A stretch of DNA of 23,821 nucleotides from Streptosporangiaceae bacterium (GTDB lineage Bacteria; Actinomycetota; Actinomycetes; Streptosporangiales; Streptosporangiaceae): assembly GCA_030039095.1 (NCBI GenBank), contig JASHQP010000049.1:1-23821 (forward strand), written 5' to 3'. The notes beneath the pieces were generated by a model. That model was not told the DNA's origin. It was given only the letters and a program-made list of their open reading frames with translations, and made no database searches. The stretch's first letter is position 1. Each line of letters starts with the position of its first letter. This document shows, in pieces, positions 14,554-22,002 of the stretch. Made by a program: the position numbers and the translations under genes.

Positions 14554-16950
14554 ATCGCGGGAGGCAGCCTGTCAGGGGTACCGGCGTCGCTGCCGCCACG
14601 GCGGGCGATTCTGCGCGCCGGAGCCCTCGCCTCGCTGGCCGCCGTCGTGAGTTCTGGGCTGGCCCCGGCCGTGACGGCGGGGAGCGGCGCCCAGGGCACG
14701 TACGACTTCAACCAGGGCTGGCTGTTCGGCGGCGTGTATGTTCCGGGCTCCGCGGACCGTCACTACGACGACAGCGGCTTCGCCCGGGTCACGCTGCCGC
14801 ACACGGTCGTGCCGCTGTCCTGGGGCAACTGGCATCCGGCGTCGTGGGAGGCGATCTGGGTCTACCGCAGGCACGTCACGCCGCCCCGCCTGCCCGGGGG
14901 CGGCCGCGCCCGCGTCTTCGTCGACTTCGACGGCGTGATGGCGAACGCCACCCTGCTGGTGAACGGCAGGGCGGCGGGCGGCCACCAGGGCGGGTATCTC
15001 CCGTGGCAGACCGAGCTGACCGGCCATCTGGAGGGCGGCGATAACGTTCTGGCCCTGATCGTGGACTCGCGGTGGCTGCAGGTTCCTCCCGATGGTGCGC
15101 CGGGCGGCGCGCGGGAAGTGGATTACCTGCAGCCGGGCGGCATCTACCGCGACGCCACGCTGCGCGTCGTCCCCGAGGTGTTCCTTTCCGACGTGTTCGT
15201 CAAGCCCGTCAACGTGCTCCGCCGTGACCGCAGCGTGCAGATCCATGCCACGATCGACGCCTCGGTCGTGCCGAGGGGTCCGGTCCAGATCAGCGCCCAG
15301 CTGTGGGACGGGTCCAGCGTCATCGCCACGGCCTCGTCGTCGGTGACGCTCGAGGAGACCGGCGTGACGTCCGTCAGGTTCGGCATCACCGGGATCGGCG
15401 GCGTCGCGCTGTGGTCGCCGGACGCGCCGAAGCTGTACACGGTCGTGGTGACGCTCGCCCCGGCGGGCCGGCCGGCGCACACGGTGACGGTCAGGACCGG
15501 GTTCCGGGAGGCGGTATTCCGCGTCGATGGCTTCTACCTCAACGGGAAGCGGTACAAGATCTTCGGCCTGAACCGGCACCAGCTCTTCCCCTACATCGGC
15601 ATGGCCGCCCCAGCCCGGCTGCAGCGCAGGGACGCGGAGATCCTGAAGTACGAGCTGAACTGCAACATGGTGCGCTGCTCGCACTACCCGCAGTCACCCC
15701 ACTTCCTCGACGCCTGTGACGACCTGGGCATCATGGTCTGGCAAGAGCCTCCCGGCTGGGGCTACGTGGGCGACGCCGCGTGGCAGGCGCTCATGCTGCA
15801 GAACGTGCACGACATGGTGATCCGCGACCGCAGCCGGCCCTCGGTGATCGTGTGGGCCACCCGGCCGAACGAGGCACCGAACTACCCCGCCCTCTACGCC
15901 CAGGCGCGCGAGCTCGCCTACCGGCTCGACGGCAGCAGGCAGACCACGGGCGCGATGATCAACTATTCCATGGCCGGCTGGGCCGAGGACGTGTTCGCAT
16001 ACGACGACTACCAGCACAGCGACGGCGGCGCGTTGCTCAGGCCGCCGATGCCCGGCGTCCCGTACATGGTCAGCGAGGCGGTCGGCGCGCTGGACGGGTC
16101 GCCGACCTACCGATGGGGGGATCCCGGTCCGGTGCTGGCCGAGCAGGCGCTGCTGCACGCCCAGGTGCACGACCTCGCGCAGTCCGGCGCGCGTTACGCC
16201 GGGCTGCTGGGCTGGGCCGGGATCGACTACGCGTCGCTTCACGGCGGCAGGCGGATCTGGGAAGGGCTGAAGACGCCCGGCGTGTTCGACACGTTCCGGG
16301 TGGCCAAGCCCGGTGCCGCGTTCTACCGCTCGCAGCGGGAGCCGCTGGTGGACCCGGTGATCCTGCCGGTCTTTTTCTGGGACTTCGGCCCGGGTGCGCC
16401 GCCATTCGGCCCGGGCCAGGACGCCATGATCGCCACCAACTGTGACCGGCTCCAGATCTACGTGAACGGCTACCACATCGCCACCGGGACCCCGGACACC
16501 TCCCGGTTCCGCAACCTCGCCCACCCCCCGGTGTTCGCCAACCTTCTCGTCGACGGGTCGAACCTGCCCGAACTGCGCATCGACGGCTACCTCCGCGACA
16601 GGCTCGTGGCGTCGGTCCGCATGTCGGCCGATACCGCGCGGGACCGCCTCGCGCTGGCCGCCGAGGACGCCTCGATCGTGGCGGACGGCACGGACGCCAC
16701 CCGGCTGACGTTCCGCGCCGTTGACGCGTACGGCAACCAGCGGCGCTTCGCGACCGGGCTGGTGCACCTGTCTGCGGCCGGCCCGGCCACGCTCATCGGC
16801 GACAACCCGTTCGACTTCGCCGCGTACGGGGCCGTCGGCGGCGCGTTCCTGCGGTCCAGGCCCGGCCAGCCGGGCCCGGTCAGCGTTACGGCCCACCATC
16901 CAGGGCTCGGCTGGGCCACGGCCCAGGTCACGGCCACAGCGGTGACCTGA
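14551..16950 (+). CDS. Tat-exported glycoside hydrolase family 2 protein
   Basis: The 799-aa protein begins with a twin-arginine signal (RRAILRAG at 17-24, then a hydrophobic stretch ending in Ala-rich sequence near residue 43), so it is folded before export. It then has the GH2 order: sugar-binding jelly roll (about 50-215), an Ig-like sandwich (about 220-320) and a TIM barrel (about 325-600). C-terminal beta domains follow, the last Ig-like (IVADGTDATRLTFRAVDAYG). The acid/base is probably the Glu in WATRPNEAPN and the nucleophile the Glu in YMVSEAVG. GH2 enzymes are retaining beta-galactosidases, glucuronidases and mannosidases; the substrate cannot be read from sequence. The RPNE context is less usual than LGNE. 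Confidence 0.9.
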   Translation: MIAGGSLSGVPASLPPRRAILRAGALASLAAVVSSGLAPAVTAGSGAQGTYDFNQGWLFGGVYVPGSADRHYDDSGFARVTLPHTVVPLSWGNWHPASWEAIWVYRRHVTPPRLPGGGRARVFVDFDGVMANATLLVNGRAAGGHQGGYLPWQTELTGHLEGGDNVLALIVDSRWLQVPPDGAPGGAREVDYLQPGGIYRDATLRVVPEVFLSDVFVKPVNVLRRDRSVQIHATIDASVVPRGPVQISAQLWDGSSVIATASSSVTLEETGVTSVRFGITGIGGVALWSPDAPKLYTVVVTLAPAGRPAHTVTVRTGFREAVFRVDGFYLNGKRYKIFGLNRHQLFPYIGMAAPARLQRRDAEILKYELNCNMVRCSHYPQSPHFLDACDDLGIMVWQEPPGWGYVGDAAWQALMLQNVHDMVIRDRSRPSVIVWATRPNEAPNYPALYAQARELAYRLDGSRQTTGAMINYSMAGWAEDVFAYDDYQHSDGGALLRPPMPGVPYMVSEAVGALDGSPTYRWGDPGPVLAEQALLHAQVHDLAQSGARYAGLLGWAGIDYASLHGGRRIWEGLKTPGVFDTFRVAKPGAAFYRSQREPLVDPVILPVFFWDFGPGAPPFGPGQDAMIATNCDRLQIYVNGYHIATGTPDTSRFRNLAHPPVFANLLVDGSNLPELRIDGYLRDRLVASVRMSADTARDRLALAAEDASIVADGTDATRLTFRAVDAYGNQRRFATGLVHLSAAGPATLIGDNPFDFAAYGAVGGAFLRSRPGQPGPVSVTAHHPGLGWATAQVTATAVT

Positions 16951-16978
16951 GCGGGCGGATCGCCTGGCGGTCCTCAAA

Positions 16979-17008
16979 TTGCTAGACGAACTTCGTCCGT
17001 ATTATGCT
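16979..17008 (+). promoter_or_regulatory. Promoter of the MBL hydrolase with an embedded palindrome
   Basis: TTGCTA (16979-16984) and TATGCT (17003-17008) are 18 bp apart, a plausible sigma-70-type -35/-10 pair. The spacer begins with the palindrome GACGAA-C-TTCGTC (16985-16997), well placed for a repressor. A 12-bp direct repeat ATTATGCTGGCC (17001-17012, 17020-17031) duplicates the -10 box 19 bp downstream. Confidence 0.5.
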
Positions 17009-17061
17009 GGCCCTGAGAGATTATGCTGGCCATCGCGACGTCGGACCTGGAGGAGCTGCGC

Positions 17062-18174
17062 ATGACGGGGAGCCGAGGCGCCCCGGCACGCACCGCTCCC
17101 GTCGCGGCCCCGGTGACGGTGACCGGGCTGGCCCAGCGGCAGGCGTGGCGGGCGCGCGAACTGCCGCCGGTCGAGCAGGTCCGCTCCAGCGTGTGGTCCG
17201 TGCCGGTGACGATCCCGGACAACCCGCTTCGCTACACGCTCGCCTACCTGCTGCTTTCCGACACCGGCGCGGTGGTCGTGGACCCTGGCTGGGATCACGA
17301 ACGCGGCTGGGAGGACCTCATGGCCGGGTTTGCGGCCGCGGGCCTGCCGGCCGACGCAGTCACCGGGATCGTCGTCACCCACGTGCACCTCGACCACCAT
17401 GGGCTCAGCCGCCGCCTCAGCGAGGCATCGGGGGCGCCGATCGCGATGCACGCCGCCGAGGTGGACGCCCTCCCGTCCCGGATCAGGGAGGCCGCGGAGT
17501 CCGACGCCATGCAGACCTGGCTGGCCCGCTGCGGTGCTCCCGCCGACGTCATGGCCGAATTCAACTCCGATCTCGCCGAGATGCTCGGCGTGTTCCGCCT
17601 GGCCGAGCCGGACGTGCTGCTGAACAACGGCGACGCGCTCGACCTGCCGGGCCGGCGGGTGCGGGTGGTCTGGACGCCCGGCCACACGCCCGGGCACATC
17701 TGCCTGCACGACGCCGACCACGACGTGCTGCTGACCGGCGATCACCTGCTGCCGCGGATCTCGCCGAACATCGGCCTCACGCCGGGATCGAAGGACTCGC
17801 CGCTGGCCAGCTACCTGGACTCGCTCCGCGGGCTGGGCGGCTATGACAGCGCCGAGGCGCTGCCGGCCCACGAGTACCGGTTCCGCGGGATCGCGGGGCG
17901 GGCGGGCGCCCTCATCGAGCATCACGACGTGCGTGCTCGCGAGGTTCTCGACGTCATCGCGTCGTCGGACTACGCGACCGTCTGGGACGTGACCACGAAG
18001 CTGACCTGGTCCCGCGGCTGGGATCAGATCAACGGATTCATGCGCCGGGCCGCGTTGTTCGAGACCGCGGCGCACATCCAGTACCTGGAGCAGGAGAGGC
18101 GGCTGGCCATGCGGGCTGGCGCGCCCGGCGAGCCGGACCGGCTGGAGATCCTGCCTGTCATTCCGCCGGGCTAG
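17062..18174 (+). CDS. MBL-fold metallo-hydrolase with C-terminal winged-helix region
   Basis: The 370-aa protein has the metallo-beta-lactamase signature THVHLDHHG at 106-114, His208 in PGHTPGH, Asp227 in TGDHLLP, and a late HEYRF histidine. After the MBL fold, about residues 295-350 (VLDVIASSDYATVWDVTTKL and the following helix) form the small helical domain seen in LACTB2-like hydrolases. It probably hydrolyses a thioester, lactone or phosphoester in the cytosol; the substrate is unknown. The ATG at 17062 was chosen over an ATG at 17023 because GGAGGAG sits just upstream. The promoter carries a palindrome, suggesting repression. The convergent XRE regulator ends 77 bp away. Confidence 0.9.
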   Translation: MTGSRGAPARTAPVAAPVTVTGLAQRQAWRARELPPVEQVRSSVWSVPVTIPDNPLRYTLAYLLLSDTGAVVVDPGWDHERGWEDLMAGFAAAGLPADAVTGIVVTHVHLDHHGLSRRLSEASGAPIAMHAAEVDALPSRIREAAESDAMQTWLARCGAPADVMAEFNSDLAEMLGVFRLAEPDVLLNNGDALDLPGRRVRVVWTPGHTPGHICLHDADHDVLLTGDHLLPRISPNIGLTPGSKDSPLASYLDSLRGLGGYDSAEALPAHEYRFRGIAGRAGALIEHHDVRAREVLDVIASSDYATVWDVTTKLTWSRGWDQINGFMRRAALFETAAHIQYLEQERRLAMRAGAPGEPDRLEILPVIPPG

Positions 18175-18250
18175 CTCCTGGCCCAGCCAGCGGCCGAACC
18201 ACCCACGGATGCGGCATCTGTGCCGGGCGGCGGTTTTGCCCGCGGATCGG

Positions 18251-19192
18251 TTACGCCTGGCGGGGTCTGCGGGTGCGGGGCAGCTTGGCCCTGGTGTCGT
18301 CGTCCGCGGGGCTGTACACGGCGATGCGCAGGTCTGCCATGCCCGAGACGTCCAGCTCCGCGCGGGTGAACGTCATCAGCCCGGCATCGGGGTGGCTGAA
18401 CCGCAGGACGCGCAGGGCCGGCCCGGCGACCTCGTGACGCGCCCATAGCTCGGCGAACTCCTGGCTCAGTCCCGCCAGGCGGCGGATGTCCTCGTCCCAC
18501 TCGGGGTCGCCGACGTGCTGGGCGTACGCGGCACGCAGCCGGGCGACCATGTACGGGATCTCCTCGTCGTAGTTGAGGAACTGCTCGCGCGCCCGCGGCT
18601 CTGTGACCGCGCACCACAGCAGGTTCTTGTGCACGCACGGCAGCGTGTGCCAGTCCCAGAACATCTCCTCGTGCGCGCTGTTCGTCTCGATGACGTCGAA
18701 CCGCGCGTTGAGCAGCACGGCGGGGAGGGGATCGAGCGAGTGGAGCGCGTCGCGGACGGCTTCGGGCAGCTCGGCTGGCTTGGCCGTCGACCGCAGCGGC
18801 ATGGCCTCGGCGAGCCGGTACAGGTGCCATCGCCCGGCGCCGTCGAGCTGGAGGGTCCGCGCGACCGCGTCGAGCACCTGCCAGCTCGCGTTGATCGGCC
18901 GCCCCTGCTCCAGCCACGTGTACCAGCTGACACCCACCCCCGCCAGCAGCGCGACCTCCTCGCGGCGCAGGCCCGGTGTCCGGCGCCGCGGGCCCGGCGC
19001 CAGCCCGACGTCCTCGGGCCGCAGGCCGGCGCGGCGTGCCTTGAGGAAACCGCCGAGCTCCGCCCGCCGCGCCCTGTCCGTCCGCGCACCATCCCGGTGC
19101 CCGCCGTCTGCCCGTGCACCGTCTGCCCGTGAGTCATCTCGGCCAGACATGGGCGCGGGGATCCGGTGGCCGGCTACGTCAGCAGTGGTCAC
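18251..19192 (-). CDS. MmyB-like XRE-family transcriptional regulator
   Basis: The 313-aa protein has an N-terminal helix-turn-helix at about residues 45-115, containing RRTPGLRREEVALLAGVGVS and YTWLEQGR. A MmyB-type ligand domain follows (PAVLLNARFDVIETNSAHEE, MVARLRAAY, LRVLRFSHPDAGLMTFTRAEL). This class of actinobacterial regulators binds a fatty-acid-like or other small ligand through a PAS-like fold and often controls an adjacent dehydrogenase or hydrolase. GTG 19192 is used as the start; GAGACT lies exactly 6 nt before it. An ATG at 19150 is an alternative, since the first 40 residues are Asp/Arg/Gly-rich and not conserved. The neighbouring MBL gene, with its palindromic promoter, is a possible target (inference). 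Confidence 0.88.
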   Translation of the reverse strand: MTTADVAGHRIPAPMSGRDDSRADGARADGGHRDGARTDRARRAELGGFLKARRAGLRPEDVGLAPGPRRRTPGLRREEVALLAGVGVSWYTWLEQGRPINASWQVLDAVARTLQLDGAGRWHLYRLAEAMPLRSTAKPAELPEAVRDALHSLDPLPAVLLNARFDVIETNSAHEEMFWDWHTLPCVHKNLLWCAVTEPRAREQFLNYDEEIPYMVARLRAAYAQHVGDPEWDEDIRRLAGLSQEFAELWARHEVAGPALRVLRFSHPDAGLMTFTRAELDVSGMADLRIAVYSPADDDTRAKLPRTRRPRQA

Positions 19193-19301
19193 GGTCTGAG
19201 TCTCGCAGCAGGGTCTGACACTTCTGCACGCCGGACGACATGCGGCCCGATGCCCCAGGCTGGACGCGGCACGGTTATCCCACGGTCACCGGACCGGCAT
19301 G

Positions 19302-19700
19302 TCAGGTGCCTTGGATCAGATCGGCAACGTCGTGATGCAGCTGGGCCAAAGCCTGGTCGAATGTGGCCAGCCGGGATCCGCGCGCTCGCGCAAGCTGTGC
19401 CAGATAGGCATCGGTCACCTGCCGGTGGCCGATGATCCCCTGGGTTGGCACATCGGTGTACGGGATATCGTCGGCCCAGAATTCGTGGCGCGGGTCGGCG
19501 GTGGTGCCGTCGAGGATCGCGTGCGCCGCCGCGGCCGGCTGGCCTTCCCTGACGAGCAGCCGCATCAGGCTTCCTTGGGTAATCGGGCAGGTCGCGAAGC
19601 TACCGCTCATGCTGGTGAACCAGTTCTCTGCGGCCTCATGGTGGACATGATCGTCCACAAGCAGGGCGATCAGCACATTCGCGTCAAGGAGGACGGTCAC
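19302..19700 (-). CDS. vapC: PIN-domain ribonuclease toxin (VapC family)
   Basis: The 132-aa PIN-domain protein carries Asp6 (LLDANVLI), Asp97 (VTDAYL) and Asp115 (ATFDQAL) of the metal site. The second acidic position, usually Glu in the PIN tetrad, is Gln42 in CPITQGSLMRLL. That motif is common in one VapC subgroup, so the protein need not be inactive. VapC toxins cleave tRNA or rRNA. The GTG start overlaps the antitoxin stop by 4 nt (GTGA), the normal arrangement for coupled expression with antitoxin first. The substrate is not predictable. Confidence 0.88.
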   Translation of the reverse strand: MTVLLDANVLIALLVDDHVHHEAAENWFTSMSGSFATCPITQGSLMRLLVREGQPAAAAHAILDGTTADPRHEFWADDIPYTDVPTQGIIGHRQVTDAYLAQLARARGSRLATFDQALAQLHHDVADLIQGT

Positions 19701-19927
19701 TGATCGTCATCCTCCAGCCGTCGCACGTCCTCAGTCGTGACAGTCCGGCCGAGATGCGCGACCGGCAGGCCGGTGCGAGGGCTCTTCCCTACCTCGCCTG
19801 GGCTGCCAGTGCCGAGCCCGCGGCGGATAAGCCCGGCGACCGTCTGACTCAGTGACTGGTGAGTGTCCCTGGCTATCGCGACCGCCTGTGCGTGAAGATC
19901 CTCGGGCAGGTCGATAGTTGTCCGCAT
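19697..19927 (-). CDS. vapB: Ribbon-helix-helix antitoxin (VapB-like)
   Basis: The 76-aa protein starts MRTTIDLPEDLHAQAVAIAR, a CopG/Arc-type ribbon-helix-helix with the DNA-contact strand first, then a Gly/Pro linker and an acidic tail (TTEDVRRLEDDDQ) suited to binding the toxin. It would neutralise VapC and repress its own promoter. The ATG at 19927 follows a TATGCT box by exactly 6 nt, indicating a leaderless transcript, and there is no Shine-Dalgarno. A perfect 14-bp palindrome lies upstream and is a likely operator. The family name beyond RHH antitoxin is by context. Confidence 0.85.
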   Translation of the reverse strand: MRTTIDLPEDLHAQAVAIARDTHQSLSQTVAGLIRRGLGTGSPGEVGKSPRTGLPVAHLGRTVTTEDVRRLEDDDQ

Positions 19928-19933
19928 GTTGAC

Positions 19934-19960
19934 AGCATAGCATCGCCGCATCATGATGCG
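19934..19960 (-). promoter_or_regulatory. vapBC promoter and palindromic operator
   Basis: On the minus strand TATGCT (19939-19934) precedes the vapB ATG by 6 nt. Just upstream, CGCATCATGATGCG (19947-19960) is a perfect 14-bp palindrome, with a further GATGATGC half-site beside it. It covers the expected -35 zone, where a RHH antitoxin would block transcription. Confidence 0.55.
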
Positions 19961-19982
19961 ATGATGCAGGTCTTTGGCTTTG

Positions 19983-20918
19983 CTACCGGAGCATGCCGTC
20001 GACGCGGCGGATGATGTCCCGGCACAGCCGGGCCACGTCGCCGGGGTCGTCGGTGAACTGGGACGGCTTGATGCAGAACGTGGTGAAGCCGGCCGCGACC
20101 TGCGGCGGGATCGTCGCCAGCGCCTGGCCGAGGTCGGCCACGCTGTCGTTGGCGGGGAACACGGCCCGGGTTCCGCCGACGAGTTCCAGGCCGCGCAGAT
20201 CGCGCCCGGCCGCCCGCAGCGCACCGTCCAGCCTGGCCATCTCCTCGGCGGACGGCCGGCCGAGAGGGTTGAAGCCGTCGCCGTACCTGACGATGCGCTC
20301 CAGCATGCGCCGGTGCAGGCTGGCGCCGCCCAGCCACAGCGCCGGGCCCTCCGGGCGGAACGCCTTGGGCTCGAAGTACACGTCCCGGAACGAGTAGTGC
20401 GCGCCCGAGTACGACGCGGGCGTGTCCCGCCACAGCACCGCCCACGCCTCGAGGTGCTCGTCGAGCAGGTTGCCGCGGGAGCGGAACGGCACGCCGAGCG
20501 CGGCGTACTCCTCCTCCAGCCAGGACACCGTCGGCTGCACCACCAGCCTCCCGTTGCTGACCAGGTCCAGTGAGCCCAGCTCCCGGGCGATTAGCAGCGG
20601 GTGGCGCAACGGCGAGATCACCGCGCTGGCCACCAGCCGGACCCGCTCGGTGACCGCGGCAATCGCCGACAGGAGCACCAGCGAGCTCGGCCACGGGGTC
20701 GCCGGGTCCTGGTTGCCGGGCAGCGCGTACTCACGCGGGTTCGGCATGATGCCGTTCGCCCCCGCCGACGGGCCGAGCACGATGTGCTCGCTGATCATGA
20801 CCGAGTCGAACCCGGCGTCCTCGGCCTCCCGCGCCCACCGAACCAGCGTGGGCAGGTCGTGCCCTGCCGTCATCGTCCAGTTCTCGCTGAGTACCAAACA
20901 CATCCGCGGCGCGCCCAC
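19983..20918 (-). CDS. LLM-class flavin/F420-dependent oxidoreductase
   Basis: The 311-aa luciferase-like (beta-alpha)8 protein has typical segments: the WAREAEDAGFDSVMISEHIV helix-strand, SAVISPLRHPLLIARELGSL, VSNGRLVVQPTVSW, PALWLGG and YGDGF. It follows the actinobacterial F420-dependent LLM group rather than true luciferases (family inference). It would transfer hydride between F420 (or FMN) and an unknown substrate. GTG 20918 is preceded by GAGAGGAG at a suitable distance; an ATG five codons in is possible. It lies downstream of three homoprotocatechuate-cleavage genes on the same strand but after a 235-bp gap, so membership of that operon is uncertain. Confidence 0.88.
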   Translation of the reverse strand: MGAPRMCLVLSENWTMTAGHDLPTLVRWAREAEDAGFDSVMISEHIVLGPSAGANGIMPNPREYALPGNQDPATPWPSSLVLLSAIAAVTERVRLVASAVISPLRHPLLIARELGSLDLVSNGRLVVQPTVSWLEEEYAALGVPFRSRGNLLDEHLEAWAVLWRDTPASYSGAHYSFRDVYFEPKAFRPEGPALWLGGASLHRRMLERIVRYGDGFNPLGRPSAEEMARLDGALRAAGRDLRGLELVGGTRAVFPANDSVADLGQALATIPPQVAAGFTTFCIKPSQFTDDPGDVARLCRDIIRRVDGMLR

Positions 20919-20941
20919 AACCCTGGCTCCTCTCCGTTCCA

Positions 20942-20960
20942 GGCCGGGCCGAGCCCGGCC
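20942..20960. repeat. GC hairpin in the leader of the LLM gene
   Basis: GGCCGGGC, loop CGA, GCCCGGCC: a perfect 8-bp stem about 24 nt upstream of the GTG at 20918. It may be a 5' leader hairpin or a terminator of readthrough from the hpa genes. Confidence 0.5.
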
Positions 20961-21011
20961 AATGAATGTAAATCTCGGTCACACCTGACTGCACCAAATT
21001 CACATCGATGA

Positions 21012-21031
21012 GCCTGGGCCTTTGCCCGGGC
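21012..21031 (-). terminator. Possible hairpin terminator after the hpaG-like gene
   Basis: GCCTGGGC and GCCCGGGC form an 8-bp stem (one G-T pair) around a 4-nt loop, in the gap between the FAH-family and LLM genes. There is no T-tract. Confidence 0.35.
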
Positions 21032-21038
21032 GGTGGCT

Positions 21039-21123
21039 GAGGGGGTGGCGGGGCCGTGGTGGTGGAGGGGGTGGCGGGGTGTGCGGTGCCCGGAGCGCCT
21101 GAGGGGGTGGCGGGTGTGCGGTG
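21039..21123. repeat. Three G-rich repeats downstream of the hpaG-like gene
   Basis: GAGGGGGTGGCGGG occurs at 21039, 21065 and 21101. The last two copies are also followed by TGTGCGGTG and are spaced 36 bp apart. The plus strand has many G-runs and could form a quadruplex. No gene is seen here. Confidence 0.6.
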
Positions 21124-21153
21124 CGGGGGGCGCTGGGGTGTCAGCCGGGGGCG

Positions 21154-22002
21154 TCAGGGGCGTTTCGGGGGGCGGATGCCGCGGAAATCCCAGTCGCCGC
21201 CGAGGGCCGTCGACACTACCTCCTCGCTCTCGGTCGGCTGTGCACCGAAATCGGCCGCGACCGGACCCGGGCCGGCCACGACGTGACTGGTCAGCCGGCC
21301 AAGGCCGTCGACCTCGACGTCCACCACGTCCCCCGGCCCGACCGGCCGGGAGCCGGCGGGCGTGCCGGACAGCAGCACGTCGCCCGGGTTGAGCGTGATC
21401 GTCCGCGCGATGTCGGCGACCAGGTAGTGCATGTCCCACTTCATCTCGTCGGTCGACCCGTCCTGGGCCAGCTTGCCGTTGACGTAGGTGCGCAGGCGCT
21501 TGCCGCGGAAGTCCCAGCCGGTCACCAGGCCGGGGCCGAGCGGCGCCATCGTGTCCGAGCCCTTGACCCGCAGCATCGAACCGGCGTCGGTGTCGCGGAA
21601 GTCGTGCAGCCCGAAGTCGTTGGCGATCGTGTACCCCGCGATGTACTCGCCGGCGGCCGACGGCGGCACGCCGCGGCACGTGCGGCCGATCACGATGGCC
21701 ACCTCGCCCTCGTAGTTCAGGTACGTGCAGCCCTGCGGCCGGACCACCGCGCCGCCGTGCCCGACCAGCGCCGATACTGGCTTCTGGAAGTACGTCGGAG
21801 CCGGGGGCAGCTTGGCCTGGAACTCGGTGACCCGGCTGAGGTGGTTCAGGTGCACCGCGATGATCTTGGATGGAGACACCGGAGGCAGGTGCACCGCGTC
21901 CGTGGCGGCGACCCGCCGGCCGTCGCCCGCGACCAGGTCGTCGCCCTCGCGGCGCACGTCGACAACCGCGCCGTCCAGCAGGATCCTGCGAGATTCACTC
22001 AT
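21154..22002 (-). CDS. Fumarylacetoacetate hydrolase-family protein (HpaG/HpcE-like)
   Basis: A 282-aa single-domain FAH-family protein. The C-terminal catalytic fold carries the metal motif EGE (NYEGEVAIVIG), then IANDFGLHDF, KGSDTMAPLGP, and the closing LLSGTPAGSRPVGPGDVVDVEVDGLG. By position beside hpaD and hpaE it is probably the decarboxylase/isomerase that processes 5-carboxymethyl-2-hydroxymuconate products to 2-hydroxyhepta-2,4-dienedioate. HpaG of E. coli has two fused halves, whereas here one is present, so it may act as a homodimer or on a different step. The ATG overlaps the hpaD stop by 8 nt (ATGAGTGA). The last 25 residues beyond the fold are not conserved. Confidence 0.85.
   Translation of the reverse strand: MSESRRILLDGAVVDVRREGDDLVAGDGRRVAATDAVHLPPVSPSKIIAVHLNHLSRVTEFQAKLPPAPTYFQKPVSALVGHGGAVVRPQGCTYLNYEGEVAIVIGRTCRGVPPSAAGEYIAGYTIANDFGLHDFRDTDAGSMLRVKGSDTMAPLGPGLVTGWDFRGKRLRTYVNGKLAQDGSTDEMKWDMHYLVADIARTITLNPGDVLLSGTPAGSRPVGPGDVVDVEVDGLGRLTSHVVAGPGPVAADFGAQPTESEEVVSTALGGDWDFRGIRPPKRP

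Noticed and set aside
15694..16977. 427-codon minus-strand frame opposite the glycoside hydrolase
   Set aside because: Shadow frame of a gene with clear GH2 domains and catalytic motifs; the antisense product is Arg/Val/His-rich without recognisable features.
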